DNA from: [Eubacterium] siraeum
Lineage (GTDB): Bacteria > Bacillota > Clostridia > Oscillospirales > Ruminococcaceae
Assembly (NCBI GenBank): GCA_025150425.1
Contig: CP102281.1
Location: forward strand, 1,488,001-1,552,000
Direction: 5' to 3'
Length of the DNA stretch: 64,000 nucleotides
The notes under the pieces: model-generated
What the model was told of the DNA's origin: nothing
The model's input: only the letters and a program-made list of their open reading frames with translations
The model's database searches: none
Shown here: piece by piece, positions 54,760 to 63,530 of the stretch
How positions within the stretch are numbered: the first letter of the stretch is position 1
Layout: the number at the start of each line of letters is the position of its first letter
Translations under genes and position numbers: made by a program

Positions 54760-55350
54760 CTACGAAACAAGCTGTGCCTGTATCAGAAAAAGCACAACAA
54801 AAAACAGCGATAATGAAACGCTTTCACCGCACATAACGCAATATACGATCACTCCTGCCGTTATAATCAACGCTAAAGCCGTTCCGACAATTTTTTTCAC
54901 TTTTTCGGCGGTTCTCAGCGATACAAATCCGGTCAGAAGCAGCTCAAGCACTTCCGCACCGTCGAAATATCCTATAGGTAAAGCGTTGAATATGCAGATG
55001 ATAAGATTCACTGCACCGAAAACCGCCGCCGTGTCATTTCCCTGCATAGCAAAGCAAGCCGCCGCAACAAGCAGATTTACACTGCACCCTGCAGACAGGA
55101 TAACAAGCCGTTTAGCGTCCGTGAGGCTCTCCATTCCCGACTTTGACAGGGCGATTCCTCCTCCGTAGAACGTTATCCTTTCGGGATTGGCCCCGCATAC
55201 AGCCATAGCGAGCAAATGCCCGCCCTCGTGCAGAATGCAGGCAATCAGCGACAGCACCGCCGCTCCGCTCGTGTCAATAAAAATCATAAATGCCACAACC
55301 GCAAAGAAGCTGAAATCAAATTTTACCTTCAGCCGTCCGTTATGTTTCAT
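54760..55350 (-). CDS. M50-family intramembrane metalloprotease (SpoIVFB-like)
   Basis: A 196-residue site-2-type protease with about five membrane helices. The zinc site is HEGGH at residues 41-45, and the third ligand is the Asp of NALPIGYFDGAEVL near residue 136. Small size and topology resemble SpoIVFB, which activates sigma-K during sporulation. No spoIVFA gene lies beside it, so orthology is uncertain. ATG 55350 is chosen because AAAGGAG is 7 nt upstream; the ATG two codons earlier touches it. Confidence 0.83.
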   Translation of the reverse strand: MKHNGRLKVKFDFSFFAVVAFMIFIDTSGAAVLSLIACILHEGGHLLAMAVCGANPERITFYGGGIALSKSGMESLTDAKRLVILSAGCSVNLLVAAACFAMQGNDTAAVFGAVNLIICIFNALPIGYFDGAEVLELLLTGFVSLRTAEKVKKIVGTALALIITAGVIVYCVMCGESVSLSLFFVVLFLIQAQLVS

Positions 55351-55409
55351 TCTCATTCTCCTTTTATCCTTTTGGATAAGTATATTAGGAAAAAAGAAAA
55401 TAAGAACAA

Positions 55410-55440
55410 AAAAGCACTCAGCGTGACGCTAAGTGCTTTT
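55410..55440 (-). terminator. Terminator of tRNA-fMet
   Basis: AAAGCACT-AGCGT / ACGCT-AGTGCTTT with one internal mismatch, followed on the minus strand by TTTTTT. Confidence 0.85.
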
Positions 55441-55444
55441 CAAA

Positions 55445-55519
<75 letters not shown>

Positions 55520-55550
55520 ATATTCTGTTCACTCTCCTGAGTGCTTGTAT

Positions 55551-55579
55551 ATTATAACACGAAGTTTAATGTTTGTCAA
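55551..55579 (-). promoter_or_regulatory. Promoter of initiator tRNA-Met
   Basis: Minus-strand TTGACA (55579-55574), 17-bp spacer and TATAAT (55556-55551), with TGT as an extended -10: a near-ideal strong promoter. Confidence 0.92.
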
Positions 55580-55807
55580 GCGTTTTAGGAAAAAAATTTT
55601 ACAAAAAGTCAAAATTCCCTCTGAAACCGCTCCTGACATTATGTCTGTCCGTAATAATATATGCCGCTTTGCCTTGAATATTCGAGCATTTAAATTTTTC
55701 TCAAAATTTCTTTCCTGACCGTTTTATTGTACACCTTATCTGTTATCATTAAGTCAAAGGATAAAACCCGATGCAAATCGGTACGGCTTATTCAAAAGGA
55801 GGAAAAT

Positions 55808-55993
55808 ATGACATTTATAGTTTTATTTATCGGTCTGATCATTTATGGCATCTGGAAAAATTGCGAACCGCAGATTCCGGCCTCTTATCACAATAACTGG
55901 AAGCTCGAGCAGGAGGATTCCTGGAAAGTCAGCACGGGTGAGATGTCAAAGCGACAGTTTATGAAGAATATCCAGAACGGCAAATACAGATAA
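55808..55993 (+). CDS. Small membrane-anchored protein
   Basis: A 61-residue protein with one N-terminal membrane helix (TFIVLFIGLIIYGIW) and a charged cytoplasmic tail with SWKVSTGEMSKRQFMKNI. AAAAGGAGG gives a clear start at 55808. The tail resembles a small SHOCT-like helix pattern only loosely. Function unknown; it is followed by a hairpin. Confidence 0.65.
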   Translation: MTFIVLFIGLIIYGIWKNCEPQIPASYHNNWKLEQEDSWKVSTGEMSKRQFMKNIQNGKYR

Positions 55994-56010
55994 TCGTCAC
56001 ACTTAATGTT

Positions 56011-56040
56011 TACCCCCGATTGCATAAGCAACCGGGGGTA
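56011..56040. terminator. Hairpin between convergent small genes
   Basis: TACCCCCG-TTGC / GCAA-CGGGGGTA (56011-56040), a stable stem between the 61-residue gene and spoVM. Little T-run follows on either strand. Confidence 0.65.
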
Positions 56041-56045
56041 GTTCT

Positions 56046-56129
56046 TTATCCTTCCGTCTTTCTTATACCGAAAAACAATCTTAAGAAGCCTGCCAGTATT
56101 CTCGGCGTCTTGCAAACTACGATTTTCAT
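56046..56129 (-). CDS. spoVM: Stage V sporulation protein SpoVM
   Basis: A 27-residue peptide, MKIVVCKTPRILAGFLRLFF followed by GIRKTEG. It matches the SpoVM pattern: MK start, conserved Pro9, an amphipathic helix with L-A-G-F-L-R and a basic end. SpoVM binds the convex forespore membrane and recruits SpoIVA for coat assembly. AGAGAGGT lies 7 nt before the ATG. The order prpC-prkC-rsgA-thiN-spoVM is that of B. subtilis, strongly supporting the call for so short a gene. Confidence 0.85.
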   Translation of the reverse strand: MKIVVCKTPRILAGFLRLFFGIRKTEG

Positions 56130-56145
56130 AATATGTACCTCTCTT

Positions 56146-56307
56146 TCAGCAAAAGAACATCAGCCATACTCCCAGTGCAATGAGCAGCAGTGACAGTATA
56201 ACAAGCAGTGTTTCAGCTGACATACAGGTAACACATATAAGAATACCGGCAAGACCGAGTATGAACGCAGGAAATTTTGAACGTCCCGGTCTGCGCCTTC
56301 TCATCAT
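56146..56307 (-). CDS. 53-residue membrane peptide between thiN and spoVM
   Basis: It starts with a basic stretch (MMRRRRPGRSKF) and has two hydrophobic segments (AFILGLAGILICVTC and LLVILSLLLIALGVWLMFF), so it is probably a hairpin membrane peptide. GGGAGG lies 7 nt before ATG 56307. The position directly upstream of spoVM on the same strand suggests co-expression, possibly in sporulation. No family recognised. Confidence 0.68.
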   Translation of the reverse strand: MMRRRRPGRSKFPAFILGLAGILICVTCMSAETLLVILSLLLIALGVWLMFFC

Positions 56308-56368
56308 AAAAATACCTCCCGTCAGCTGAAGCTATTACACTTTATTCCTCAGGGAGATATTTTGTTAC

Positions 56369-56986
56369 TTATTTCTTGACGGTCATAACAACCGCAAGTC
56401 CGCTCCTTACTTCGACCGTGCAATCAGAGCCTTCGGTGAACTCATTGCTTACACCTATCGGAAAGCTGCGTTCCATAGCATAGCAGTCAAGCGGATAACC
56501 TGCGCCTGTTATGGAAACCGTTGCTTTTTCGCTTATTGCAAACACAGAAAGGTATCTTGATAAATCGGGCGAAAGCGTTATCTTCTCATCTTCAAGTATG
56601 TATATATCCGTGCTGTCGCCTTTTATGCTTGCTCTTGCCCCATGCTCACGGATAAACATTAGCGTCGCTATATTTGCTAAGGTATGGTCTGTTCTTCCGC
56701 CGCAGGCGCTGATGAGCGTAATGTCGTCATATCCTCTGTCGAGTGCGGTTCTTACAGCAAGCATTGTATCGGTATCGTCCTTGTGGGCAGGCGAACGCAT
56801 TGTTTCTATATTGTCCGGCAAAGGATTCTCAAGGCTGTCAAAATCCCCTAAAATCAGATCCGGCTTGATTCCTGCCTGCAGTGCCTTGTCATATCCGCTG
56901 TCTGCGCATATTATAAACGCACCCTCGGATATTTCCGCATTCATACACGGCTCAGGTCCGCCGCAGATTATATAACACTTCTTCAT
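56369..56986 (-). CDS. thiN: Thiamine pyrophosphokinase
   Basis: Transfers pyrophosphate from ATP to thiamine. The 205-residue protein has the family segments ICADSGYDKALQAGIKPDLILGDFDS and KDDTDTMLAVRTAL, plus GGRTDHTLANIATL for substrate binding. Its ATG shares one base with the rsgA stop. rpe, which lies between rsgA and thiN in B. subtilis, is absent. Confidence 0.94.
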   Translation of the reverse strand: MKKCYIICGGPEPCMNAEISEGAFIICADSGYDKALQAGIKPDLILGDFDSLENPLPDNIETMRSPAHKDDTDTMLAVRTALDRGYDDITLISACGGRTDHTLANIATLMFIREHGARASIKGDSTDIYILEDEKITLSPDLSRYLSVFAISEKATVSITGAGYPLDCYAMERSFPIGVSNEFTEGSDCTVEVRSGLAVVMTVKK

Positions 56987-57882
56987 TATTTGTTTTTAAA
57001 CTCCCATTCATTCAGCCTTTCGGCCTCTTCACACATTTTTACATAGCTGTCATAGCGTGAGCTGTTTATCTTTCCTTCACGCAGTGCTTCGGTGACGGCA
57101 CATCCGCTTTCTTTCAGATGAACGCAATCTCTGAAACGGCATTTACCGAGATATTCAGAAAACTCTCTGAACGAATATTGCAGTTCGTTTTTCGGAATAA
57201 AGCCGTATCTGCTTACTTCAACGGTCGAAAATCCGGGTGTATCGGCAATATAGCCTCCGTCAATAGCAAATAACTCCGCCTGTCTTGTCGTATGCCGTCC
57301 TCTGCCAAGCTTTTTGCTTATATCTCCCGTGCTTCTTTCAAGTCCGGGGAACAGATGATTCATAAGGCTTGATTTTCCTACGCCTGAATTGCCTATAAGT
57401 GCTGACAGCTTGCCGGATATATAGCTCCTGATTGCATCAATGCCGTTTCCGGTACTGTTGTCCATATAGAACACCTTGAATCCGCATTTTCTGTATATTC
57501 CGGCGAAATCCTCACATTCACGCAGATCCTGTTTGGTTATTACTATAACAGGCTCGATGTGTTTGCTTTCAAATATTGAAATCAGCTTATCCGTCACAAG
57601 CGTGTTCGGCACAGGGTCGACCGCAGATGTTACCAGTAAAGCACAGTCAAGATTAGCAAGCGGCGGCCTGATGATATGATTCTTCCGTTCCTTTATCTCT
57701 ACGATAAGCGGAACGGCATTTTCTTCTATGCTGACAATGACATTATCTCCCGCACACGGAGATATTTTTTCTTTTCTGAATACGCCCCTTGCATTACAAC
57801 ATAAAACGCCGTCGGCAACAGCTACATAGTAGTTGCCGCCGACAGCCTTTGTTATAATGCCTTCGGTTTTTACATTTTTCAA
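56986..57882 (-). CDS. rsgA: Ribosome small-subunit-dependent GTPase A
   Basis: A circularly permuted GTPase that checks late 30S maturation. The 298 residues have an OB fold, the G4-type TKQD, then G1 IGNSGVGKSSLMNHL and G3 DTPGF, and a zinc-binding end (CRFRDCVHLKESGC). TTG 57882 is preferred because GAGG is 6 nt upstream; the TTG two codons earlier is almost adjacent to it. It follows prkC directly, as in B. subtilis. Confidence 0.95.
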   Translation of the reverse strand: MKNVKTEGIITKAVGGNYYVAVADGVLCCNARGVFRKEKISPCAGDNVIVSIEENAVPLIVEIKERKNHIIRPPLANLDCALLVTSAVDPVPNTLVTDKLISIFESKHIEPVIVITKQDLRECEDFAGIYRKCGFKVFYMDNSTGNGIDAIRSYISGKLSALIGNSGVGKSSLMNHLFPGLERSTGDISKKLGRGRHTTRQAELFAIDGGYIADTPGFSTVEVSRYGFIPKNELQYSFREFSEYLGKCRFRDCVHLKESGCAVTEALREGKINSSRYDSYVKMCEEAERLNEWEFKNK

Positions 57883-57894
57883 AGGCAAACCTCG

Positions 57895-60360
57895 TTATTC
57901 ATCTGTTTCTTCGGAAGGTTCGCCCGATGCTTCGGTCGAAATGAACTTCAGATTGTTAAACAGGTTCTGATCGTATGATATAACATTCTGCTTTACAGTA
58001 CCGGTGGAGAAATCAATTTCTATTTCAGCGAGTGTTCCTGTAAGAGCCTCGTCCTTCACATTTGTGATTTTTATTAGATATGTACGCTTATCCTTACCGG
58101 AAACATCAAACGATACAGGCTTACCTGCCGCAAGTGACATATCCTTGGTTTCTGTCTTGATCACATTTCCGTCACTGTCCATATAGGTAAAGTTAAACGT
58201 ACCTGACTGAGCGGCGTTAGTCGGAAGCGTAACGGTTACAGAACCGCTTACCTCTGTAGGCTCAGGATTGGAGGAAGGCTCATCCTTTGAAGTGTCGGGA
58301 GCTACATACTTGAGCTTTTTGAACAGACCCTCGTCATAGCTTACTATTTCAGGCTCTGTGTCCTCGTTCTTGAAATCAACGCTTATTTCCGCAAGAACTC
58401 CGCTGAGCGATGTATCGTTCACATTAGTAATCTTGACAGTGAATGTGGCAGGCTCTGTACCGCTGACTTCAAATGTCAGAGTTTTACCGGAATTTACAGC
58501 CATATCACGTTCTTCTTCCTTGAACGAAACGCCGTCCTTGAAGTATTCAAACTTAAACGTTCCGGTATCGGTTGCGTCGGTCGGAAGTTCAAGCGAAACT
58601 TCGGTCTTGATATTGACAGCCTTGCCGTCGCATACGGTTACTTCAATCTCGGTTTCCTCGTTTACAACAGAGTTTTCCGCAATACTCTGCTTTATTACCT
58701 GATCTTTTTCATACTCGTTGCTTGAGCCGGCAACTTCCTTCAGCTTGAGATTCTTCTTCTCTGCTTCTTCTCTTGCTTCTTCAATTGTCATACCGATAAA
58801 CTTGGGAACATTGACTGCCTTCACAAGCTTGCCGTTACTTACATATACCTTAACGAGCGTACCCTGTGAAACCTCAGAATGAGCCGCAGGTTCGGTCTTT
58901 ATAACAATATCCTTAGCCACATCGTCATTATTGACATATACGATTTTGGGCTTAAGTCCCTTCTTTTCAAGCTTTATCTGTGCGTCCTGTACAGTCAGGT
59001 TGGAGTAATCGTCGATCTCGACCTTCTGAGGACCGTTACTGATAACAATACTTACTATCGTGCTCTTTTTGATGGTTCTGCCGGCAGGAGTTTTCTGATC
59101 CATTACCTCATTTTCCTTGTACTCGGTAGAATACTGTCTGTCTATATCGAGGTTAAGCTCAGGGTACTTTGTCTTGACATCATCAAGCGTCATACCGACA
59201 ATATTCGGCATAGTCATCTCATCGGAGCCGCCGCTTTCGGTACCTAAGTTACCGCTTACAATAGTGAATATGAGCCATGCGGTCATTATTACAAATACAG
59301 ACGCTACGGCGAAGAGAATAGGAAGGAGCGGTGAGCGTCTTTCCTCTACCTCATCCTCGTCGTCCTCATCCTCATCATAAAGATCGTTATCCTCATCGCC
59401 CTCGCCTTCGGGAAGTTCTTCTCCGTTTGCGCTTTGTTCGGGAGCGTTGGGGTCGGATACCTTATCGAAATACTTGGTCGAGCCGTCTGTTGAGAAATAC
59501 TTGTACTCAAATACAATGCTGGGATCTTTCTTGAATTCTTCAATATCGTTTATCATCTCGCCAGCGGTCTGATAACGCATTGAAGGCTCTTTCTGCATAG
59601 CCTTGAGCGTAATCTCCTCAAGACCTTCGGGGATTGAAGAATTTATCTCACGCAGAGGTTTCGGCGGAGTCTGCATATGCTGGAGTGCAATCGCAACGGG
59701 TGTTTCTCCGTCAAACGGTTTCTGTCCTGTCAGCATCTCATAAAGCATAACGCCGACAGAATATATATCGCTCTTTTCATCGGTCATTTCGCCTCTTGCC
59801 TGTTCGGGACTGATATAGTGAACCGAGCCGATAGCCTTTTCGGAAAGAGTTTTATCTGTTTCACGGTTAAAACGGGCAATGCCGAAATCCATGACCTTGA
59901 TTGTGCCGTCGGGGAGCATCATTACATTCTGCGACTTTATATCCCTGTGGACTATTCCTCTGTCGTGTGCGTGCTGTAATGCTCTTAAAATCTGGATAGT
60001 GAAATATACGGCATCCTTCCATTTCAGAACGCCCTGCAGCTTGATATATTCGGCAAGAGAGATGCCGTCTATGTATTCCATTACGATAAACTGTATCTGC
60101 TCATTGAAGCCGACATCGTATATCTTTACAATGTTCGGATGCGAAAGCAGTGCTATTGCCTTGGACTCGTTGCGGAATCTTCTGAGAAAATCCTCACTGC
60201 CGGCAAATTCATTCTTAAGAATTTTTACGGCAACTATTCTGTCCTCGGTAATATCCTTTGCCTTATAGATGTCAGCCATGCCGCCTGTTCCTATAAGTTC
60301 AAGAAGCTCGTAACGGCCGTCAAGGCGTCTGCCTATCATGTTGTCTGTATTGTTATCCAT
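57895..60360 (-). CDS. prkC: PASTA-domain Ser/Thr protein kinase
   Basis: A membrane kinase sensing wall fragments in growth and germination. The 821 residues have a cytoplasmic kinase domain (GTGGMADIYKAKD loop, invariant Lys in VAVKIL, HRDIKSQN catalytic loop, DFGIAR), an Asp/Glu-rich juxtamembrane stretch, one membrane helix near residue 360 and three PASTA repeats (about 385-580). Two further tandem beta-rich repeats of roughly 105 residues follow, each with a LPT..A..TGTF..Y opening and ending in ISYD..LF..LK. The extra repeats are unusual. ATG 60360 is used; an upstream in-frame ATG would overlap prpC. Confidence 0.94.
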   Translation of the reverse strand: MDNNTDNMIGRRLDGRYELLELIGTGGMADIYKAKDITEDRIVAVKILKNEFAGSEDFLRRFRNESKAIALLSHPNIVKIYDVGFNEQIQFIVMEYIDGISLAEYIKLQGVLKWKDAVYFTIQILRALQHAHDRGIVHRDIKSQNVMMLPDGTIKVMDFGIARFNRETDKTLSEKAIGSVHYISPEQARGEMTDEKSDIYSVGVMLYEMLTGQKPFDGETPVAIALQHMQTPPKPLREINSSIPEGLEEITLKAMQKEPSMRYQTAGEMINDIEEFKKDPSIVFEYKYFSTDGSTKYFDKVSDPNAPEQSANGEELPEGEGDEDNDLYDEDEDDEDEVEERRSPLLPILFAVASVFVIMTAWLIFTIVSGNLGTESGGSDEMTMPNIVGMTLDDVKTKYPELNLDIDRQYSTEYKENEVMDQKTPAGRTIKKSTIVSIVISNGPQKVEIDDYSNLTVQDAQIKLEKKGLKPKIVYVNNDDVAKDIVIKTEPAAHSEVSQGTLVKVYVSNGKLVKAVNVPKFIGMTIEEAREEAEKKNLKLKEVAGSSNEYEKDQVIKQSIAENSVVNEETEIEVTVCDGKAVNIKTEVSLELPTDATDTGTFKFEYFKDGVSFKEEERDMAVNSGKTLTFEVSGTEPATFTVKITNVNDTSLSGVLAEISVDFKNEDTEPEIVSYDEGLFKKLKYVAPDTSKDEPSSNPEPTEVSGSVTVTLPTNAAQSGTFNFTYMDSDGNVIKTETKDMSLAAGKPVSFDVSGKDKRTYLIKITNVKDEALTGTLAEIEIDFSTGTVKQNVISYDQNLFNNLKFISTEASGEPSEETDE

Positions 60361-60418
60361 AAAATCCACCGTTTCTCCGTACTTTATTAAAACCCCCGAC
60401 CCATACGGTAAGCCGGAA

Positions 60419-61147
60419 TTATATTGAAACCACAGCAACGGTCACATTATCCCGTCCACCGTGTTTATTGACATAATCTACAAGCTGATCGCAACATTTT
60501 GCCGTAGGCGCACCTGCTATAACCTCCGCTATCTGAGCGTCCTCCGCATAGGAGCTTAGTCCGTCTGAGCAGAAAAGAAGCATATCGCCCTTCTTTACAT
60601 CAAGCTCGAAATAATCGGGCGTGATAAAAGGCTGTGCTCCGACAGCTTTTGTAATCCTGTTCCTGTCGGGATGAGTCTTGCTCTCCTCGTATGTTATTAT
60701 TCCCTTTTCAATCAACTTTCTTATATATGTATGATCCTTTGTCACCTGCTGCATATTGTCGTCAAAGAAGAAATAGCATCTGCTGTCGCCGACATTTATA
60801 AGATAGGCTCTTTCGTTGAAAATAATGCCTGCCACACAGGTAGTGCCCATTCCCGCTTTTTCGGGGTTTGCGTTTGCCATATCGTAAACAACACTGTTTG
60901 CAGCGGTTACCGATGTTATCAATAAATTCCTTATCTGATTTCTGGTTATATCGTGTCTGAAGCCTTTTATCAGTCTGTCCTTTATAAAATCAACAGTCGT
61001 TGTGCTGGCACATCCGCCGGCATTCTGTCCGCCCATTCCGTCGCACAGAATGATCGCTATAGCGTCATCTCCAAGCTCGCCTATCCAGTAGCTGTCCTGA
61101 TTTTCTTCACGGCAATTACCTATATCGGTCTTTGCGTAAGCCTTCAT
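60419..61147 (-). CDS. prpC: PP2C-type Ser/Thr phosphatase
   Basis: A 242-residue metal-dependent phosphatase that reverses PrkC phosphorylation. Motifs are TDIGNCREENQDSYW, ILCDGMGGQNAGGCAS, AYLINVGDSRCYFF, LLFCSDGLSSYAED and HGGRDNVTVAVV, with the metal-binding aspartates present. It is adjacent to prkC in the usual kinase-phosphatase pair. Confidence 0.95.
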   Translation of the reverse strand: MKAYAKTDIGNCREENQDSYWIGELGDDAIAIILCDGMGGQNAGGCASTTTVDFIKDRLIKGFRHDITRNQIRNLLITSVTAANSVVYDMANANPEKAGMGTTCVAGIIFNERAYLINVGDSRCYFFFDDNMQQVTKDHTYIRKLIEKGIITYEESKTHPDRNRITKAVGAQPFITPDYFELDVKKGDMLLFCSDGLSSYAEDAQIAEVIAGAPTAKCCDQLVDYVNKHGGRDNVTVAVVSI

Positions 61148-61171
61148 ATATAATGGTTCTCCCTTGATTTC

Positions 61172-62188
61172 TTACTTATTATCACGTCTTAACTGACCGC
61201 AGGCGGCGCTGATGTCCGCACCGAGCGTTCTTCTGACCGTAGCGTTAAGTCCGCCGTCTATAAGCATCTGTTTATACTTTTCAACAGAAGCACTGCGTTT
61301 AAATACGCCTTCCTTTATCTCGTTGACGGGAATAAGATTGACGTGACAGTTCTGACCCTTCAGCAGTTTAAGAAGTGCGTCTGCGGATTGTCTGTTGTCG
61401 TTTACTCCGTCAATCAGTGCAAATTCATAGCTGATTCTCCTGCCCGTGGTATTGAAATAATACTTGCAAGCCTCCATCAGTTCTTCTATCCGGAATCTGT
61501 CATTTATAGGCATTATAGAACTTCTCAGCTCGTTTGTCGGTGCATGGAGAGAAACAGAGAGCGTGATGCCGAGCTTGAGGTCAGCCAGCTCATATATCCT
61601 GTTCACAAGTCCGCAGGTCGATACCGAAACGTGTCGCAGGCTCATATCGTCCTTTGCCGATAAAAGTCTGAGAAACTTTACAACATTATCAAAATTATCC
61701 AGCGGCTCGCCTATTCCCATAAGTACAACGTGATTTATCTTTCGTCCGCTGTCACGTTCACTTTCGTATATCTGCAGCAGCATCTCGCTCGGTTCAAGAT
61801 TTCTTACGAATCCCGCTTTGGTCGATGCGCAGAATTTACATCCCATTTTGCAGCCGACCTGAGTTGATATACAGATACTGTTGCCGTGCTTGTACTCCAT
61901 AAGTACGGTTTCGACTTTTTCTCCGTCAGATAAACCATAAAGATATTTTACCGTATTATCTATGTCAGATACAAGCCTTTTTTGAATTTTTAGTGAGTTT
62001 ATCCAAAAAATATCGTCGAGTTTTTCTCTGAGTTGTGCAGATAGATTGGTCATTTTGCTAAATTCTTCTACTTTATTAATATGTAACCAATCGTATATCT
62101 GTCCGGCTCTGAATTTTTTCTCGCCCATAGCCAGAATCTTTTCTTCCAGCTCCTCTTTCGACAGCGAAAGAATATCTGTTTTTTCCAT
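61172..62188 (-). CDS. rlmN: 23S rRNA / tRNA adenine-C2 methyltransferase RlmN
   Basis: A radical SAM enzyme methylating A2503 of 23S rRNA and A37 of some tRNAs. The 338 residues include CKMGCKFCAS (Fe-S cysteines) near residue 118, MGIGEPLDNFDNV, and a late methyl-carrier cysteine region (GADISAACGQLR). The ribosome site AAAGGTG is rather far upstream (about 13-16 nt), at the end of rsmB. Confidence 0.95.
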   Translation of the reverse strand: MEKTDILSLSKEELEEKILAMGEKKFRAGQIYDWLHINKVEEFSKMTNLSAQLREKLDDIFWINSLKIQKRLVSDIDNTVKYLYGLSDGEKVETVLMEYKHGNSICISTQVGCKMGCKFCASTKAGFVRNLEPSEMLLQIYESERDSGRKINHVVLMGIGEPLDNFDNVVKFLRLLSAKDDMSLRHVSVSTCGLVNRIYELADLKLGITLSVSLHAPTNELRSSIMPINDRFRIEELMEACKYYFNTTGRRISYEFALIDGVNDNRQSADALLKLLKGQNCHVNLIPVNEIKEGVFKRSASVEKYKQMLIDGGLNATVRRTLGADISAACGQLRRDNK

Positions 62189-62197
62189 TTATATGTA

Positions 62198-63517
62198 TTA
62201 TTTCACCTTTCTAAGCGTTGCTGTGAAGAAACCGTCGCCGTTCACATCACAGGGAAGCATCGTTCTCTTGTAGCTGTCCTCAAGACCTTTGATGTTAAGA
62301 GGAACGACTACCGGCACAAAGTCGCTGTGCTCTTTTAAAAACTCATCAACTATATCGTCATTTTCCGTCCTGCTTACAGTGCAGGTCGAATAAACAAGAG
62401 TTCCGCCGGGTTTTACATATTCAGCGGCGTTGTTTATTATCTTCCTCTGTGTATCGGGGAGGGTTTCAAGCTGTTTCATAGGCTTGTACTTTATTTCGGG
62501 CTTTCTTCTGATAACGCCGAGTCCTGAACACGGTACATCGCATATCACCCTGTCCGCTTTCGGTATATCGGGGTTGAATTTTGTCGCATCGTTTTCTGCG
62601 GCGGTTATAATGGTAAGACCGAGCCGTTTAGCCGTATTTGCAATAACGGAAACTTTTCCGTCGTACAAATCGTAGCTGTATATTCTGCCCCTGTCGTTCA
62701 TAATTTCGGCACAGGTGAACGTTTTGCCGCCGGGCGCACTGCAAAGATCCACAACCGTTTCGTTGAACACGGGGGCGGCTATTTTACAGCATATCTGCGA
62801 CGAAATATCCTGAATGTGAAACATACCCTTTTTATATGCGGAGCTTTGCTCTATCCCTTTGGTGTTGGCAAGCTCTATGCAGGCATCTATAAGGCTGTTC
62901 TTTGCTGCGGATATTCCTTCGGACTCAAGTTCGCCTATAACATCGTCAACCGTGTATCTGACGGTATTTACTCTGGCATATATCGGCGGTCTGCCGAAAC
63001 AGGAGTTTATCATCTGCATTGCTCTTTGCTCGCCAAGCTCGCTGTTCCACTTCTTCACAAGCCATTTCGGGCAGGAATATTCGATAGAGAGCTTTGCTTC
63101 TCCCGTAAGGTTGCCGTAATCTATCTGTTTTTCATTACGCAGAAATGTTCTGAGGATAGCATTAACATAACCCTTTGCCTTTGTACTGTTGCAGTAATCG
63201 CAAAGTGCCACCGATTCGTTCACCGCAGCGCTGTCCGGCACGGAATTCATGAACAGAAGCTGATAGAAGCCCATTCTGAGTATTTCAACGACCGCTGTCT
63301 TTATCTTATCGAATTCGATTCCCGAATAATAGCGTATAAGATAATCGAGCGTCATTCTGCGTTCAAGTACGCCGTAGAAAAGGGCCGCCGAGAAGGCTTT
63401 GTCACGCCTGTCCGCATCATTTTGCGTGAATGCGTGGTCAAGTATTATATTTGAGTATGCTCCCTGCGTATCCATACGGATAAGAAGGTCGAGCGTTATC
63501 TGTCTTGCGGTTTTCAT
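62198..63517 (-). CDS. rsmB: 16S rRNA m5C967 methyltransferase RsmB
   Basis: A 439-residue SAM-dependent methyltransferase. The N-terminal NusB-like RNA-binding domain (about 1-140) is followed by the Rossmann methyltransferase domain with VVDLCSAPGGKTFTCAE. The two catalytic cysteines lie in VICDVPCSGLGVIRR and VYSTCTVSRTEND. It precedes rlmN, as in B. subtilis. Confidence 0.95.
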   Translation of the reverse strand: MKTARQITLDLLIRMDTQGAYSNIILDHAFTQNDADRRDKAFSAALFYGVLERRMTLDYLIRYYSGIEFDKIKTAVVEILRMGFYQLLFMNSVPDSAAVNESVALCDYCNSTKAKGYVNAILRTFLRNEKQIDYGNLTGEAKLSIEYSCPKWLVKKWNSELGEQRAMQMINSCFGRPPIYARVNTVRYTVDDVIGELESEGISAAKNSLIDACIELANTKGIEQSSAYKKGMFHIQDISSQICCKIAAPVFNETVVDLCSAPGGKTFTCAEIMNDRGRIYSYDLYDGKVSVIANTAKRLGLTIITAAENDATKFNPDIPKADRVICDVPCSGLGVIRRKPEIKYKPMKQLETLPDTQRKIINNAAEYVKPGGTLVYSTCTVSRTENDDIVDEFLKEHSDFVPVVVPLNIKGLEDSYKRTMLPCDVNGDGFFTATLRKVK

Positions 63518-63530
63518 TCATCTCTCCAAA

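Noticed and set aside
56046-56115. Alternative minus-strand frame overlapping spoVM and the 61-residue gene
   Set aside because: Runs through the terminator hairpin and antisense into the 61-residue gene; the SpoVM frame has the ribosome site and the conserved residues.
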